The notes: generated from the sequence alone by a model not told the origin. DNA of 52,397 nt from Crossiella sp. SN42 (GCF_023897065.1 NZ_JAMHIV010000050.1:1-52397); one strand, 5' to 3'; positions 1-9,358 are shown, counted from the first letter of the stretch. Made by a program: numbers and translations.

Positions 1-187
1 GTGGGGCGGCGCTGCGGACCGCGGTCGGGTCTGCCCCGGCCACCGCGCAACCGGCCAGGGCCGCCGTCAGCAGGGCGAGGGCCATCGCCGCTATGACGGG
101 GTGCACCACGAGGGCCGTCCTGACGGGGGCGGGGGTTGACGTCAGGGCGGGGGTGGTGACTGGCGGGGTGGGGGTGGAGTGGGGCAT
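1..187 (-). CDS. Partial exported lipoprotein-like protein (N-terminus only)
   Basis: An open frame starts at ATG 187 on the minus strand and runs off the window after 62 codons. It has a proline/threonine-rich N-terminus, an arginine near residue 23, a hydrophobic stretch (AAMALALLTAALAGC) and then an alanine-rich segment. LAGC fits a lipobox, so the product is probably a lipoprotein; an unusually long n-region is the odd point. In many actinobacteria a secreted M23-type peptidase is divergent from rpsB, which makes that a reasonable guess, but no catalytic domain lies inside the window. Export is fairly likely, identity unproven. Confidence 0.5.
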   Translation of the reverse strand, partial: MPHSTPTPPVTTPALTSTPAPVRTALVVHPVIAAMALALLTAALAGCAVAGADPTAVRSAAP

Positions 188-542
188 GGGATTGAGAGTG
201 GTGGGGGGCGGGGTGGTGGGCCAGAGGGTGGCGGTGGGGCTGTGGATAGGTGGGGGATTGTGGATAGGTCGCGATCTTGGACAGGGGGGATTCGGAGTTG
301 GGGTGGGTGTGGGCGTATGCTTTGAGCGCGGCCCGTCTGTGTGCGGGTTGACTTCGCGTGTCAGCGCAGGTCTCACCAGATGAGACGCGTGGCCCGGTGG
401 TCCTGGATCTTCCGCAGGTGGGAAGGCCCGGGTTCGGGCGGCGGCCCTGACACCAGGGCGAGGGACCGCCCGGTTCCTTGCGGCAACCATCCCGCGTGCG
501 GGTTTATCCAGCACGCCTGAGAACACGAGGTGTCATCCGGCT
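188..542 (+). promoter_or_regulatory. rpsB upstream region with possible promoter
   Basis: This 355-bp gap separates the divergent lipoprotein-like gene from rpsB. TTGACT at 348-353 is a good -35 match; 17 bp downstream TCTCAC (371-376) would be a weak -10. A structured segment (435-472) and a ribosome binding site (GAGG near 527-530) follow. The G/T-rich part at 190-310 has no codon structure that I trust. The promoter is a motif match only. Confidence 0.35.
435..472 (+). promoter_or_regulatory. Nested stem-loop in the rpsB leader
   Basis: CGGGCGG (435-441) pairs perfectly with CCGCCCG (466-472). Inside it GCCCTG (444-449) pairs with CAGGGC (454-459) around an ACAC loop. A purine-rich internal loop (460-465) separates the stems. 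It lies about 70 nt before the rpsB start. It could be an autoregulatory leader bound by protein S2 or simply a stable hairpin; the sequence alone does not decide. Confidence 0.4.
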
Positions 543-1379
543 ATGGCCGTCGTCACCATGAGGCAGCTGCTCGACAGCGGCGTGCACTTCGGGCACCAGA
601 CTCGTCGCTGGAACCCGAAGATGAAGCGCTACATCTTCACCGAGCGCAACGGTATCTACATCATTGACCTTCAGCAGACGCTGACCTACATCGACCGGGC
701 CTACGAGTTCGTCAAGGAGACGGTCGCCCACGGCGGCACCATCCTGTTCGTCGGCACGAAGAAGCAGGCGCAGGAGGCCATCGCCTCCCAGGCCCTGCGG
801 GTCGGCATGCCCTTCGTCAACCAGCGCTGGCTGGGGGGCATGCTCACGAACTTCTCCACCGTGCACAAGCGTCTTCAGCGCCTCAAGGAGCTGGAGTCGA
901 TGGAGCAGACCGGTGGCTTCCAGGGTCTCACCAAGAAAGAGATCCTGATGCTCACCCGTGAGAAGGACAAGCTGGAGAAGACCCTCGGCGGTATCCGCGA
1001 CATGGCCAAGGTGCCGAGCGCGGTGTGGATCGTGGACACCAAGAAGGAGCACATCGCCGTCGGCGAGGCCCGCAAGCTGGGCATCCCGGTCGTGGCGATC
1101 CTGGACACGAACTGCGACCCCGACGAGGTCGACTTCCCGATCCCGGGCAACGACGACGCGATCCGGTCGGCCGCGCTGCTGACCAAGGTCGTCGCCGAGG
1201 CCGCGGCCGCCGGCCTGATGGCCCGTTCCGGCCAGGGCAAGGCTGCCGAGGGCGAGGACAAGCCCGGCACCGCTGAGGAGCCGCTGGCCGAGTGGGAGCA
1301 GGAGCTGCTGGTCAACGCGGGCGCTCCGGCGACCGCGGGCGCTCCCGCCGCCGCCGAGGGCGAAGCCGCCCAGTCCTGA
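543..1379 (+). CDS. rpsB: 30S ribosomal protein S2
   Basis: The 278-residue product starts [20 protein letters not shown], the typical S2 N-terminus, and carries the [12 protein letters not shown] segment, the [11 protein letters not shown] motif and the conserved late NDDAIRS segment. S2 binds the 16S rRNA of the small subunit and joins late in 30S assembly. The last 50 residues form an Ala/Glu/Gly-rich tail, common in actinobacterial S2. Start choice is supported by GAGG about 12 bp upstream and by family alignment. It is followed after about 100 bp by tsf, the conserved bacterial partner. Confidence 0.98.
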   Translation: MAVVTMRQLLDSGVHFGHQTRRWNPKMKRYIFTERNGIYIIDLQQTLTYIDRAYEFVKETVAHGGTILFVGTKKQAQEAIASQALRVGMPFVNQRWLGGMLTNFSTVHKRLQRLKELESMEQTGGFQGLTKKEILMLTREKDKLEKTLGGIRDMAKVPSAVWIVDTKKEHIAVGEARKLGIPVVAILDTNCDPDEVDFPIPGNDDAIRSAALLTKVVAEAAAAGLMARSGQGKAAEGEDKPGTAEEPLAEWEQELLVNAGAPATAGAPAAAEGEAAQS

Positions 1380-1477
1380 TCAACGACCTCCGCCCGGCCC
1401 ACGCGCCGGGCGGAGGTTCGTCAGGCTCCTCAACCCCACGCTCCCGTTGCGTACCGAAGAAGGACGGACGACGCACG

Positions 1478-2293
1478 ATGTCGAACTACACCGCGGCTGA
1501 TGTGAAGCGGCTCCGCGAGCTGACCGCCGCCGGCATGATGGACTGCAAGAAGGCGCTCGAAGAGGCCAACGGCGACTTCGACAAGGCGGTCGAGATCCTG
1601 CGCATCAAGGGCGCCAAGGATGTCGGCAAGCGCGCCGAGCGCACCACCGCCAACGGCCTGGTCGCCGTTGCCGGCGGGGTCATGGTCGAGCTGAACTGCG
1701 AGACCGACTTCGTCGCCAAGAACAGCGACTTCCAGGCGCTGGCCGACAAGATCGTGGCCGTCGCCCAGGAGGGCAAGATCGGCGATGTCGCCGAGCTGAA
1801 GGCCGCGAAGCTGGACGAGGGCACCGTCGAGGACGCCGTGCTCGGCCTCTCCGCCCGCATCGGCGAGAAGCTGGAGCTGCGCCGGGTCGTCTCCTTCGAC
1901 GGCAACGTCGCGGTCTACCTGCACAAGCGCGCCTCCGACCTGCCGCCGGCCGTCGGCGTGCTGGTGGAGTACACCGGCGCCAACGAGGACGCCGCCCGCG
2001 GCGCCGCGATGCAGATCGCCGCGATGAAGCCGCGCTACGTCACCCGTGACGAGGTGCCCGCCGAGATCGTCGCCAACGAGCGCCGGATCGCCGAGGAGAC
2101 CGCGCGTGAGGAGGGCAAGCCCGAGGCTGCCCTTTCCAAGATCGTCGAGGGCCGCCTGAACGGGTTCTTCAAGGACTCCGTGCTGCTGGAGCAGGCCTCC
2201 GTGCAGGACTCCAAGAAGACCGTCAAGGCCGTGCTCGAGGCCGAGGGCGTCACCGTGACCGGCTTCGCCCGGTTCGAGGTGGGCCAGGCCTGA
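1478..2293 (+). CDS. tsf: Translation elongation factor Ts
   Basis: The 271-residue product begins [20 protein letters not shown] with the UBA-like N-terminal domain (about 1-55), then the [12 protein letters not shown] signature of the core near residues 69-80 and a full EF-Ts dimerisation region. EF-Ts is the guanine nucleotide exchange factor that regenerates EF-Tu-GTP in the cytoplasm. The frame stays open further upstream, but ATG 1478 is preceded by AGAAGGACGG and matches the family N-terminus. It lies about 100 bp after rpsB and is probably co-transcribed; a strong hairpin follows it. Confidence 0.98.
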   Translation: MSNYTAADVKRLRELTAAGMMDCKKALEEANGDFDKAVEILRIKGAKDVGKRAERTTANGLVAVAGGVMVELNCETDFVAKNSDFQALADKIVAVAQEGKIGDVAELKAAKLDEGTVEDAVLGLSARIGEKLELRRVVSFDGNVAVYLHKRASDLPPAVGVLVEYTGANEDAARGAAMQIAAMKPRYVTRDEVPAEIVANERRIAEETAREEGKPEAALSKIVEGRLNGFFKDSVLLEQASVQDSKKTVKAVLEAEGVTVTGFARFEVGQA

Positions 2294-2341
2294 GCGGCCT
2301 GCCCCGATGAACACCATCTGGTCCGAACGAGGACCATGAGG

Positions 2342-2377
2342 CTGTGCCCCGCCTTCACCTGTGAGGGCGGGGCACAG
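2342..2377 (+). terminator. Hairpin terminator after tsf
   Basis: CTGTGCCCCGCC (2342-2353) pairs perfectly over 12 bp with GGCGGGGCACAG (2366-2377), followed by TTT only. The stem lies 48 bp after the tsf stop and about 48 bp before pyrH. The short T run suggests partial termination, separating rpsB-tsf from pyrH-frr-cdsA. Confidence 0.7.
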
Positions 2378-2425
2378 TTTCGCAAGCAAGGGCCGCCCAT
2401 GGCCTGATGAGGAGGACGGTTGACC

Positions 2426-3166
2426 GTGACCGCGGACGGCGCAGCACACACCGGCTACCGCAGGGTGTTGCTCAAGCTCGGTGGGGAGATGTTCGGCGGC
2501 GGCGAGGTCGGCGTCGACCCGGATGTGGTGCAGGCGGTCGCCCGGCAGATCGCCGACGTGGTCGCCACCGGCGCCCAGATCGGCGTGGTCATCGGCGGTG
2601 GCAACTTCTTCCGCGGCGCTGAGCTGCAACAACGCGGTATGGACCGTTCTCGGGCCGACTACATGGGCATGCTCGGCACGGTGATGAACTGCCTCGCGCT
2701 GCAGGACTTCCTGGAGCGCCAGCACGGCATCGACACCCGGGTGCAGACCGCGATCACCATGGGGCAGGTCGCCGAGGCGTACATCCCGCGGCGGGCGATG
2801 CGGCACCTGGAGAAGGGCCGCGTGGTCATCTTCGGCGGCGGTGCCGGCATGCCGTACTTCTCCACCGACACCACCGCGGCCCAGCGCGCGCTGGAGATCG
2901 GCTGCGAGGTCGTGCTGATGGCCAAGGCCGTGGACGGCGTCTACACCGCCGACCCGAAGCTGGACCCCGAGGCGCAGCGGTTCGAGCACATCACGCACAG
3001 CGAGGTCCTGCGCCGCGGCCTGAAGGTGGCCGACGCGACGGCCTTCAGCCTGTGCATGGACAACAACATGCCGATCATCGTGTTCAACCTGCTGGTCGAG
3101 GGCAACATCGCGCGCGCGGTGCGCGGTGAGAAGATCGGCACACTGGTCAGCACCCCTGCCGGCTGA
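2426..3166 (+). CDS. pyrH: Uridylate kinase (UMP kinase)
   Basis: UMP kinase converts UMP to UDP with ATP in pyrimidine nucleotide synthesis. The product (246 residues from GTG 2426) has the amino-acid-kinase phosphate-binding segment LLKLGGEMF, the GGGNFFRG motif, [13 protein letters not shown], and the uridine/Asp-kinase region [17 protein letters not shown] six bases upstream is also open, but AGGAGGA at about 2410-2416 sits only 3 bp from it and 9 bp from the GTG, so GTG is preferred. It is the first gene of pyrH-frr-cdsA. Confidence 0.96.
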   Translation: MTADGAAHTGYRRVLLKLGGEMFGGGEVGVDPDVVQAVARQIADVVATGAQIGVVIGGGNFFRGAELQQRGMDRSRADYMGMLGTVMNCLALQDFLERQHGIDTRVQTAITMGQVAEAYIPRRAMRHLEKGRVVIFGGGAGMPYFSTDTTAAQRALEIGCEVVLMAKAVDGVYTADPKLDPEAQRFEHITHSEVLRRGLKVADATAFSLCMDNNMPIIVFNLLVEGNIARAVRGEKIGTLVSTPAG

Positions 3167-3238
3167 ACGCCTCCCCAGCCGTGCTGGGATGGTGGCACAG
3201 CTACCAGTGGAGTCGGCCAACGAGACTTAGGAGCAGCC

Positions 3239-3796
3239 GTGATCGACGAGACCCTCCTCGATGCCGAGGAGAAGATGGAAAAAGCGGTGGCTGTGGCGAA
3301 GGAGGACCTGGCCGCGGTGCGGACCGGCAGGGCCACTCCGGCCGCCTTCTCCCGCATCGCTGTCGACTACTACGGCGCCTTCACCCCGATCAACCAGCTG
3401 GCCTCGGTGACCGTGCCGGAGGCGCGGATGGCGGTCATCAAGCCCTATGACCTGAGCCAGCTGAACGCGCTGGAGAAGGCGATCCGGGACTCCGACCTCG
3501 GCGTGAACCCGACCAACGACGGCACCATCATCCGGGTGATCTTCCCGCAGCTCTCCGAGGAGCGCCGCCGGGAGATGGTGAAGGTCGCCAAGAGCAAGGG
3601 TGAGGACGCCAAGGTCTCCATCCGCAACATCCGCCGCAAGTCCAAGGACGAGCTCGACCGCATCAGCAAGGACGGCGAGGCGGGCGAGGACGACGTGGCG
3701 CGCGCGGAGAAGGAACTGCAGACACTGACCGACAAGTACGTCGGCCAGGTCGACGTGCTGGTCAAGCACAAAGAGACCGAACTTCTCGAGGTCTGA
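3239..3796 (+). CDS. frr: Ribosome recycling factor
   Basis: This 185-residue protein has the full-length RRF fold: a long three-helix bundle with the conserved VRTGRATPA segment near residue 25, YYG...PINQLASV in the small domain, and [37 protein letters not shown] at the C-terminus. With EF-G it splits post-termination ribosomes. Translation starts at GTG 3239 behind TAGGAG. It follows pyrH by about 70 bp, the usual bacterial order, and ends 4 bp before cdsA. Confidence 0.98.
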   Translation: MIDETLLDAEEKMEKAVAVAKEDLAAVRTGRATPAAFSRIAVDYYGAFTPINQLASVTVPEARMAVIKPYDLSQLNALEKAIRDSDLGVNPTNDGTIIRVIFPQLSEERRREMVKVAKSKGEDAKVSIRNIRRKSKDELDRISKDGEAGEDDVARAEKELQTLTDKYVGQVDVLVKHKETELLEV

Positions 3797-3800
3797 TCGG

Positions 3801-4700
3801 GTGTCGACCGGCGATCGTGAGGATGCGCCCGGAGCGTCGTCGGACGTTCCGGGCGCTGCTTCGTCAGCTTCTTCCGACGCCGGGCGGCCGTCGAAGGCGG
3901 GCCGCAACCTCGGTGCCGCCATCACCGTCGGCGTGCTGCTGGGCGCGGCCATCCTGGTGTCCCTGCTGACGATCAAGGAACTGTTCGTCGGCGTGGTCGC
4001 GCTGGCCGTGCTCGGCGCGACCTGGGAGCTGTCCGGGGCGCTGCGCAGGGGCGCGGGCATCGAGGTGGCCCGCTGGCCGGTGCTCATCGGCGGGCAGGCC
4101 ATGGTGTGGCTGTCCTGGCCGTTCGAGCGCAACGGGCTGCTGTCGGCCTTCGTGGTGACCGTGCTGCTGATCCTGGTGTGGCGCTTCCGCGGCGGCATCA
4201 ACGGCTACCTGCGAGATGTCGCCGCCTCCGTGTTCACCACCGCCTACGTGCCGATGTTCGCCGCCTTCGCCGCGATGCTGGTGGTGCCGGAGGACGGCGC
4301 GGGCCGGGTGCTGTGCTTCCTGATCGGCGTGGTCTGCTCGGACACCGGTGGCTACGCGGCCGGGGTGTTCCTCGGCAAGCACCCGATGGCGCCCTCGATC
4401 AGCCCGAAGAAGTCCTGGGAGGGCTTCGCCGGGTCGATGCTGGCCGGGGTGGTCTCCGGCGCGCTCAGCCTGCCGCTGCTGCTGGGCGGCGCCTGGTGGC
4501 AGGGCGTGCTCTTCGGCGCGGCCCTGGTGATCACCTCGACCGTGGGTGACCTGATGGAGTCGGTGATCAAGCGCGATCTGGGGCTGAAGGACATGGGCAC
4601 GCTGCTGCCCGGCCACGGCGGCCTGATGGACCGGATGGACTCCCTGCTGCCCTCGGCCGTCGTGTCCTGGCTGCTGCTGCGCGCCTTCGTGCCCCAGTGA
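3801..4700 (+). CDS. cdsA: Phosphatidate cytidylyltransferase (CDP-DAG synthase)
   Basis: CdsA makes CDP-diacylglycerol from phosphatidic acid and CTP at the inner membrane, the precursor of all phospholipids. The 299-residue product has a polar N-terminal tail of about 35 residues rich in Ser/Ala/Asp, then several hydrophobic segments, SPKKSWEG, and the family signature SVIKRDLGLKDMGTLLPGHG followed by GLMDRMDSLLP. It begins at GTG 3801, directly after the frr stop, so translation is probably coupled. The charged tail is common in actinobacterial CdsA. Confidence 0.96.
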   Translation: MSTGDREDAPGASSDVPGAASSASSDAGRPSKAGRNLGAAITVGVLLGAAILVSLLTIKELFVGVVALAVLGATWELSGALRRGAGIEVARWPVLIGGQAMVWLSWPFERNGLLSAFVVTVLLILVWRFRGGINGYLRDVAASVFTTAYVPMFAAFAAMLVVPEDGAGRVLCFLIGVVCSDTGGYAAGVFLGKHPMAPSISPKKSWEGFAGSMLAGVVSGALSLPLLLGGAWWQGVLFGAALVITSTVGDLMESVIKRDLGLKDMGTLLPGHGGLMDRMDSLLPSAVVSWLLLRAFVPQ

Positions 4701-4722
4701 CATCAGAGCTCAATCGGCTGCG

Positions 4723-5541
4723 TCAATCGTCATAGGGATCATCCACCGCGCTGCGCGGTTCGCTGCGCCGCGAGCTGTCGACCAGGGTGAACGTGCCGCC
4801 GGTCGGGTCCTCCAGGATGGCCAGCCTGCCGAAGGGCGAGTCGAACGGCTCGTAGCTGATCTTGCCGCCCAGTTCGGCCGCGCGGAGGGCGAGCGCGTCC
4901 GTGCCGACGGCCGGGTCAACGCCGAAGTAGACCATCCAGTGCGGCGGCACCTCGTGCGGGAACTGCGCGCCCATCCGCATCCGGCCCACCAGCGGTTCGC
5001 CGTTGCGTAACCAGGTGGTGTAGTCGAAGGCGGCGCCGTCGCCGATCTGCTCCTGCCGGAAGTCGAACAGCCCGGCGAAGAAGGCGTCCGCGCGCTGCCC
5101 GTCCCTGGTGTTCAGCTCGGCCCAGCTCAGCGCGCCCGGCCTGCCGGTGGCGAAGTGCCAGCCCAGGTCGGTCTCCCAGAACCCGAGCACGCCGCCGGTC
5201 GGGTCCTTGGCCACCACCAGGTATCCCATGTCCGGCACCTGCACCGGGCCGGAGAGCACCGCGCCGCCTGCTGCCTCGATGTACTTGGCCGCGACCTCGG
5301 AGTTGGTGACGTGCAGGTACAGCGTCCAGCCGAGGAAACGGGCCTGGTCCTGCTGGGCCAGGTAGACCGCGCCGACCGGTTCGCCGTCCAGGCGGGCCAT
5401 GCTGTAGCCGTTGACCTCGGGCTCGAACTGCCAGCCGAATAGGCCTGAGTAGAAGCGCTTGCAGGTCTCGGGGTCGCTGCTGGCGACATCCACCCAGCAC
5501 GGGTGGCCGCCGGAGGGATCCAGCGGAGCAGGGGTGTGCAT
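4723..5541 (-). CDS. Two-domain VOC (glyoxalase/bleomycin resistance fold) protein
   Basis: The 272-residue protein has two tandem VOC halves. The first (about 10-130) holds HPCWVDVASSDPETCKRFYSGLFGW and DPTGGVLGFWE; the second (about 135-255) holds ALSWAELNTRD...FFAGLFDF and DPTGGTFTLVD. Each half supplies potential metal ligands (His/Glu). Such proteins include dioxygenases, lyases and drug-binding proteins, so the substrate cannot be assigned. Start ATG 5541 lies behind GAAGGAGCAC. It is convergent with cdsA (22 bp between stops) and has no clear operon partner. Confidence 0.85.
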   Translation of the reverse strand: MHTPAPLDPSGGHPCWVDVASSDPETCKRFYSGLFGWQFEPEVNGYSMARLDGEPVGAVYLAQQDQARFLGWTLYLHVTNSEVAAKYIEAAGGAVLSGPVQVPDMGYLVVAKDPTGGVLGFWETDLGWHFATGRPGALSWAELNTRDGQRADAFFAGLFDFRQEQIGDGAAFDYTTWLRNGEPLVGRMRMGAQFPHEVPPHWMVYFGVDPAVGTDALALRAAELGGKISYEPFDSPFGRLAILEDPTGGTFTLVDSSRRSEPRSAVDDPYDD

Positions 5542-5645
5542 GCGGGTGCTCCTTCATCGGGTGGGGACGGCCGACGGGCGTGAAACTACGCCCGGCCGGC
5601 GACAATTCCTGTGATGAATGGGGAGCAGTTGGGAAACTGTTGGGC

Positions 5646-6371
5646 GTGAGTTCGACCGCGGAGAACGCAGGCGTGGTGCCCAGCCCCAACATCTGGCACT
5701 GGCCGGATGTGTACGAGACGGAGAACCGGGCGCAGGACACCGCGGGCGCGATCTGGCGGACCCTGCGGGCGGAATGCGACTGGACCGGGCTGGACGTCGT
5801 GGACGTCGGTTGCGGTGACGGCTTCCACCTGCCGGTCTTCGCCTCCTCGGCGCGTTCGGTGCTCGGCGTCGAACCGCACCCGCCGCTGGTCGAAAGGGCG
5901 GTCAGCCGGGTGGCCGGACTGGCCAATGTGAACGTCCTGGCGGGCTCGGCGCAGCACATCCCGCTGCCGGATGGCTCGGTCGACCTGGTGCACGCCCGCA
6001 CCGCCTACTTCTTCGGTCCCGGCTGCGAACCGGGCATCGCCGAGGCCCTGCGGGTGCTGCGGCCCGGCGGCGCGCTGGCCGTGGTGGACCTGGACGGCAG
6101 CCGGCCGCCCTATGGCAAGTGGCTGCGGGCTGACGTGCCCGGATACCACCCGCGCCGGATCGAGAAGTTCTTCACCCGGCTGGGGTTCTCACTTCACCGG
6201 ATCGAGACCCTGTGGCGGTTCACCGACCGGGAAAGCCTGGTGAAGGTGCTCTCGATCGAGTTCTCCGCGAAGGTCGCCGCGCGCGCGATCGCGGACACCG
6301 CGGGGCTGACCATCCCGGTCGGTTACCGGCTGCACGTGCTCCGGAAATCCAGCGGCCTGCTGCTGCCCTGA
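5646..6371 (+). CDS. Class I SAM-dependent methyltransferase
   Basis: The central region has the Rossmann motif I VVDVGCGDGFHLP, the acidic loop GVEPHPPLVERA, and the later DLVHARTAYFFGPG and EALRVLRPGGALAVVDLDG segments of Methyltransf_11-type enzymes. The frame opens at GTG 5580, but GTG 5646 removes an unconserved 22-residue extension, giving 241 residues; neither start has a good ribosome binding site. The target molecule cannot be read from the sequence. The C-terminus is short for enzymes of large substrates, so a small metabolite is more likely. Confidence 0.8.
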   Translation: MSSTAENAGVVPSPNIWHWPDVYETENRAQDTAGAIWRTLRAECDWTGLDVVDVGCGDGFHLPVFASSARSVLGVEPHPPLVERAVSRVAGLANVNVLAGSAQHIPLPDGSVDLVHARTAYFFGPGCEPGIAEALRVLRPGGALAVVDLDGSRPPYGKWLRADVPGYHPRRIEKFFTRLGFSLHRIETLWRFTDRESLVKVLSIEFSAKVAARAIADTAGLTIPVGYRLHVLRKSSGLLLP

Positions 6372-6389
6372 GCCCCTACTGTGCCCGGC

Positions 6390-7478
6390 ATGCCAGCTGA
6401 CGCCCCGCCGCTCCGGTCGCTGTCCCTGCACGCCCCGCACCGGGGCCTGCCCGAGCTCGTGCTCGGCCGGATGGCGGCCCAGCTCGCGCCGGGTGAGGGG
6501 CCCTACGACGCGGTGCCCAGGCTGGAGCGACGGGTCGCCGAGCTGCTGGGCAAGCCGGCCGCGCTGCTGTTCCCGACCGGCACGATGGCCCAGCAGGTCG
6601 CGCTGCGCCTGCACGCCGACGCGCGCGGTCGCCGGGGCGTGGCCTTCCACCCGTACTGCCACCTGGACGAGGCCGAGCGGCAGGGCTACACGGTGGTGCA
6701 CGGGCTGCACGCGGTGCGGGTCGGCGAGCGGGAGCGGCTGCTCACCCTGGCCGAGCTGCGGGAGGTCGAGGAGCCGCCGGCCGCGCTGCTGCTGGAACTG
6801 CCGCAGCGCAGCATCGGCGGGCAGCTGCCGGAGTGGGACGAGCTGGTGGCGCAGACCGAGTGGGCGCGGGAGCGGGGCGCGGCCACGCACCTGGACGGCG
6901 CGCGGCTGTACCTGGCCCAGCCGTACTACCAGCGGCCGCTGGCCGAGATCGCCGGGCTGTTCGACTCGGTCTACGTCTCGGCGACCAAGGGGCTGGGCGG
7001 GGTCGCGGACGCGGTGCTGGCAGGCAGCGAGGAGCTGATCCGGCACGCACGCGTCTGGCGGCACCGGCTCGGTGGCGCGGCCGAGGTGGCCTGGCCCTCG
7101 GCGCTGGCCGCGGAGTGGACGATGGACACCCAGCTGCCCAGGGTGCCGGAGTACGTGGCCACCGCGCGGGAGCTGGCCAGCGGGTTGCGCGGGGCCGAGG
7201 GGATCGAGGTGCTCTGCGATCCGCCGCAGACCCCGCTGTTCCACCTGCACCTGGCGGCCAGCCCGGAGTCGGTGCTGGTGGCGGCACGGCGGCTGAGTGA
7301 GGAGCGCGGGGTCTACCTGCCGCGTTATGCCGGGACGATGCCCTCGCCGCGGATGTCCACGATCGAGATCACCGTGGGCGCGCAGTTCGACGACGTGCCG
7401 GTGGCCGAGGCAGTGGCGCTGCTCACCGAGCTGGTGGCGCGGGCGCGGGAGCTCGACCGGGGCTGTGGACAGAGGTAA
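6390..7478 (+). CDS. Threonine aldolase / beta-eliminating lyase family PLP enzyme
   Basis: The product (362 residues from ATG 6390) is a fold-type I PLP enzyme of the beta-eliminating lyase group. LFPTGTMAQQVALRLHA is the cofactor phosphate region, THLDGARLYLAQPYY holds the PLP-contacting Asp, and SVYVSATKGLGGVADAVLAG holds the Schiff-base lysine. L-threonine aldolases cleave threonine or allo-threonine to glycine and acetaldehyde. TACTGT at 6377-6382 lies 7 bp before the ATG with no Shine-Dalgarno sequence, suggesting a leaderless transcript; GTG 6381 is an alternative start. Confidence 0.85.
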   Translation: MPADAPPLRSLSLHAPHRGLPELVLGRMAAQLAPGEGPYDAVPRLERRVAELLGKPAALLFPTGTMAQQVALRLHADARGRRGVAFHPYCHLDEAERQGYTVVHGLHAVRVGERERLLTLAELREVEEPPAALLLELPQRSIGGQLPEWDELVAQTEWARERGAATHLDGARLYLAQPYYQRPLAEIAGLFDSVYVSATKGLGGVADAVLAGSEELIRHARVWRHRLGGAAEVAWPSALAAEWTMDTQLPRVPEYVATARELASGLRGAEGIEVLCDPPQTPLFHLHLAASPESVLVAARRLSEERGVYLPRYAGTMPSPRMSTIEITVGAQFDDVPVAEAVALLTELVARARELDRGCGQR

Positions 7479-7514
7479 GGAGCACCCCGACGGACGTGGG
7501 ACACTGGGTGGGCC

Positions 7515-8621
7515 ATGACTTCGTTGCCCCTCGTGTTCGACGCCCCCAAACGCGGCCTGCCGCCGCGGCACCTCGCCGACCTCTCGGCCGAGCAGCGCCG
7601 CGCCGCGGTCACCGAGCTCGGTGAGAAGCCCTTCCGCGCGAACCAGCTGTCCAACCACTACTTCGCCAGGCTCACCGCGGACCCGGCCGAGATGACCGAC
7701 ATCCCGGCGGCCAGCAGGGACCGGCTGGCGGGGGAGCTGATGCCGCCGCTGTTCACCGAGCTGCGGAAGGTCACCTGCGACGAGGGCACCACGCGCAAGA
7801 CACTGCTGCGCGCGCACGACGGCACACTGATCGAGAGCGTGCTGATGCGCTACCCGGACCGGGCCACGCTGTGCATCTCCAGCCAGGCGGGCTGCGGCAT
7901 GGCCTGCCCGTTCTGCGCCACCGGCCAGGGCGGGCTGCAGCGCAACCTGTCCACCGCGGAGATCGTGGAACAGGTGCGGCTGGGCGCGGTGGCGATGCGC
8001 GACGGCGAGCTGCCGGGCGGGCCGGGGCGGCTGTCCAACATCGTGTTCATGGGCATGGGCGAGCCGCTGGCCAACTACAAGCGGGTGATCGAGGCGGTGC
8101 ACCGCATCTGTGATCCGGCGCCGGCGGGGCTGGGCATCTCGCAGCGGTCGGTGACGGTGTCCACGGTCGGGCTGGTGCCGGCGATCCGGAAGATGACCGA
8201 GGAGAAGCTGTCGGTGCGGCTGGCGGTGTCGCTGCACACGCCGGATGACGAGCTGCGGGACACGCTGGTGCCGGTGAACACCCGGTGGAAGGTCGCCGAG
8301 GTGCTGGAGGCCGCGCGGGGTTACGCGGACCGGACCGGGCGGCGGGTGTCCATCGAGTATGCGCTGATCAGGGACATCAACGACCAGGGGTGGCGGGCTG
8401 ACCTGCTGGGGCGGCTGCTGCGGGACAACCTCGGGCAGTTCGCGCACGTCAACCTGATCCCGTTGAACCCGACGCCGGGTAGCAAGTGGGATGCCTCGCC
8501 GAAGCCGGTGGAGCGGGAGTTCGTGCGCCGGGTGGAGGCGCAGGGGGTGCCGTGCACGGTGCGGGACACGCGGGGGCAGGAGATCGCGGCGGCCTGTGGG
8601 CAGCTGGCGGCTGAGGGCTGA
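7515..8621 (+). CDS. rlmN: Dual-specificity RNA methyltransferase RlmN
   Basis: RlmN is a radical-SAM enzyme that methylates C2 of A2503 in 23S rRNA and A37 in some tRNAs. The 368-residue protein shows the [4Fe-4S] motif CGMACPFC, then [40 protein letters not shown]-type and LAVSLHTP segments, and the C-terminal [16 protein letters not shown] containing the methyl-carrying cysteine region. It ends the conserved block; dxr, near it in many actinobacteria, is about 40 kb away here. Confidence 0.97.
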   Translation: MTSLPLVFDAPKRGLPPRHLADLSAEQRRAAVTELGEKPFRANQLSNHYFARLTADPAEMTDIPAASRDRLAGELMPPLFTELRKVTCDEGTTRKTLLRAHDGTLIESVLMRYPDRATLCISSQAGCGMACPFCATGQGGLQRNLSTAEIVEQVRLGAVAMRDGELPGGPGRLSNIVFMGMGEPLANYKRVIEAVHRICDPAPAGLGISQRSVTVSTVGLVPAIRKMTEEKLSVRLAVSLHTPDDELRDTLVPVNTRWKVAEVLEAARGYADRTGRRVSIEYALIRDINDQGWRADLLGRLLRDNLGQFAHVNLIPLNPTPGSKWDASPKPVEREFVRRVEAQGVPCTVRDTRGQEIAAACGQLAAEG

Positions 8622-8651
8622 GTTGCGGGGGTGGGTTGGTTTCGGTGCTAG

Positions 8652-8665
8652 CATTGACTGCAATG
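8652..8665. promoter_or_regulatory. Inverted repeat upstream of the toxin-antitoxin pair
   Basis: CATTG (8652-8656) and CAATG (8661-8665) form a perfect 5-bp inverted repeat with an ACTG spacer, 19 bp before the antitoxin start and just upstream of the GGAGG ribosome binding site. Ribbon-helix-helix antitoxins usually bind such repeats to repress their own operon. Confidence 0.45.
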
Positions 8666-8684
8666 ACAGCATCGGAGGTGGATC

Positions 8685-8930
8685 ATGGCGGTCCTGACGA
8701 TCCGCGACTTCGACGAGAGTCTGAAGGCCAAGTTGAGGATCCGTGCGGCTGAGCACGGCCGATCCATGGAAGCCGAGGTACGCGCGATCCTCGCGGCGGT
8801 GTTGACCAAGTCTGAGTCCGGCCCTGGGATGGGGTCGAGGATCAGGCAGCGCTTCAGTGACGTCGACGACGTCGCGTTCGAGGCTCCGCGGCGCGCGGAG
8901 CGGGCACGAGCAGCGGAGTTCCCTGAGTGA
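8685..8930 (+). CDS. FitA-like ribbon-helix-helix antitoxin
   Basis: The 81-residue protein starts MAVLTIRDFDESLKAKLRIR and continues AAEHGRSMEAEVRAILAAVL, the ribbon-helix-helix fold of FitA/VapB/Arc antitoxins. The Arg/Glu-rich C-terminal tail would wrap and inhibit the toxin. It starts at ATG 8685 after GGAGG at 8674-8678 and overlaps the toxin start by 4 bp. It probably represses its own promoter through the upstream inverted repeat. Confidence 0.88.
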   Translation: MAVLTIRDFDESLKAKLRIRAAEHGRSMEAEVRAILAAVLTKSESGPGMGSRIRQRFSDVDDVAFEAPRRAERARAAEFPE

Positions 8931-9358
8931 TCGTCCTTGACACCAACGTCGTTTCGGAGCTGATGAGGCGAGCTCCGAACGACGAGGTGGTGCGCTGGGT
9001 GGATCGGTACCCGGCCGAGGAAGTCTTCGTCACCGCGGTGACGGCGGCCGAGCTCGCCTACGGGGTCGAGCGCATGCCGGAGGGCCAGCGCAGGACCGCG
9101 CTCGCGGTCAAGGTCTCCGAACTGCTGACCGAGGACCTCCAGGGACAGATTCTGCCGTTCGATGATGTGGCGGCGGTGTACTACGGCGAAATCGCGGCAG
9201 CACACGAGAAACAGGGTGCCCCGATCAGCATGGCGGACGCGCAGATCGCCGCGATCTGCCGTCGTTTCGCGGCCTGCTTGGCCACTCGCAACACCAAGGA
9301 TTTCGCGGACACCGGCATCACCGTGCTCAATCCGTGGGGCAATGCCGATGAGGCGTAG
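8927..9358 (+). CDS. PIN-domain toxin (VapC/FitB type)
   Basis: This 143-residue protein is a PIN ribonuclease: MIVLDTNVVSELMRR (Asp5), the TAAELAYG motif (Glu42), the SMADAQIAA motif (Asp104) and ATRNTKDF (Asp125). These four acids form the Mg-binding nuclease site and all are present, so it should be active. PIN toxins cut tRNA or rRNA and are neutralised by the partner antitoxin. GTG 8927 overlaps the antitoxin stop (GTGA). The pair sits exactly at the left edge of the region inserted after rlmN. Confidence 0.9.
   Translation: MIVLDTNVVSELMRRAPNDEVVRWVDRYPAEEVFVTAVTAAELAYGVERMPEGQRRTALAVKVSELLTEDLQGQILPFDDVAAVYYGEIAAAHEKQGAPISMADAQIAAICRRFAACLATRNTKDFADTGITVLNPWGNADEA

Noticed and set aside
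93-383. Plus-strand 96-codon frame in the rpsB upstream region
   Set aside because: It encodes Gly/Val repeats from GT-rich DNA with no ribosome binding site and overlaps the lipoprotein-like gene and the likely promoter.
1430-3220. Minus-strand open frame over tsf and pyrH
   Set aside because: It overlaps two essential, clearly identified genes and encodes His/Asp/Gly-rich sequence.
6189-8756. Very long minus-strand open frame of 855 codons over the methyltransferase, lyase and rlmN genes
   Set aside because: It is antisense to three well-supported genes, and its product is Arg/Gln/Pro/His-rich without domains, the typical GC-bias shadow.
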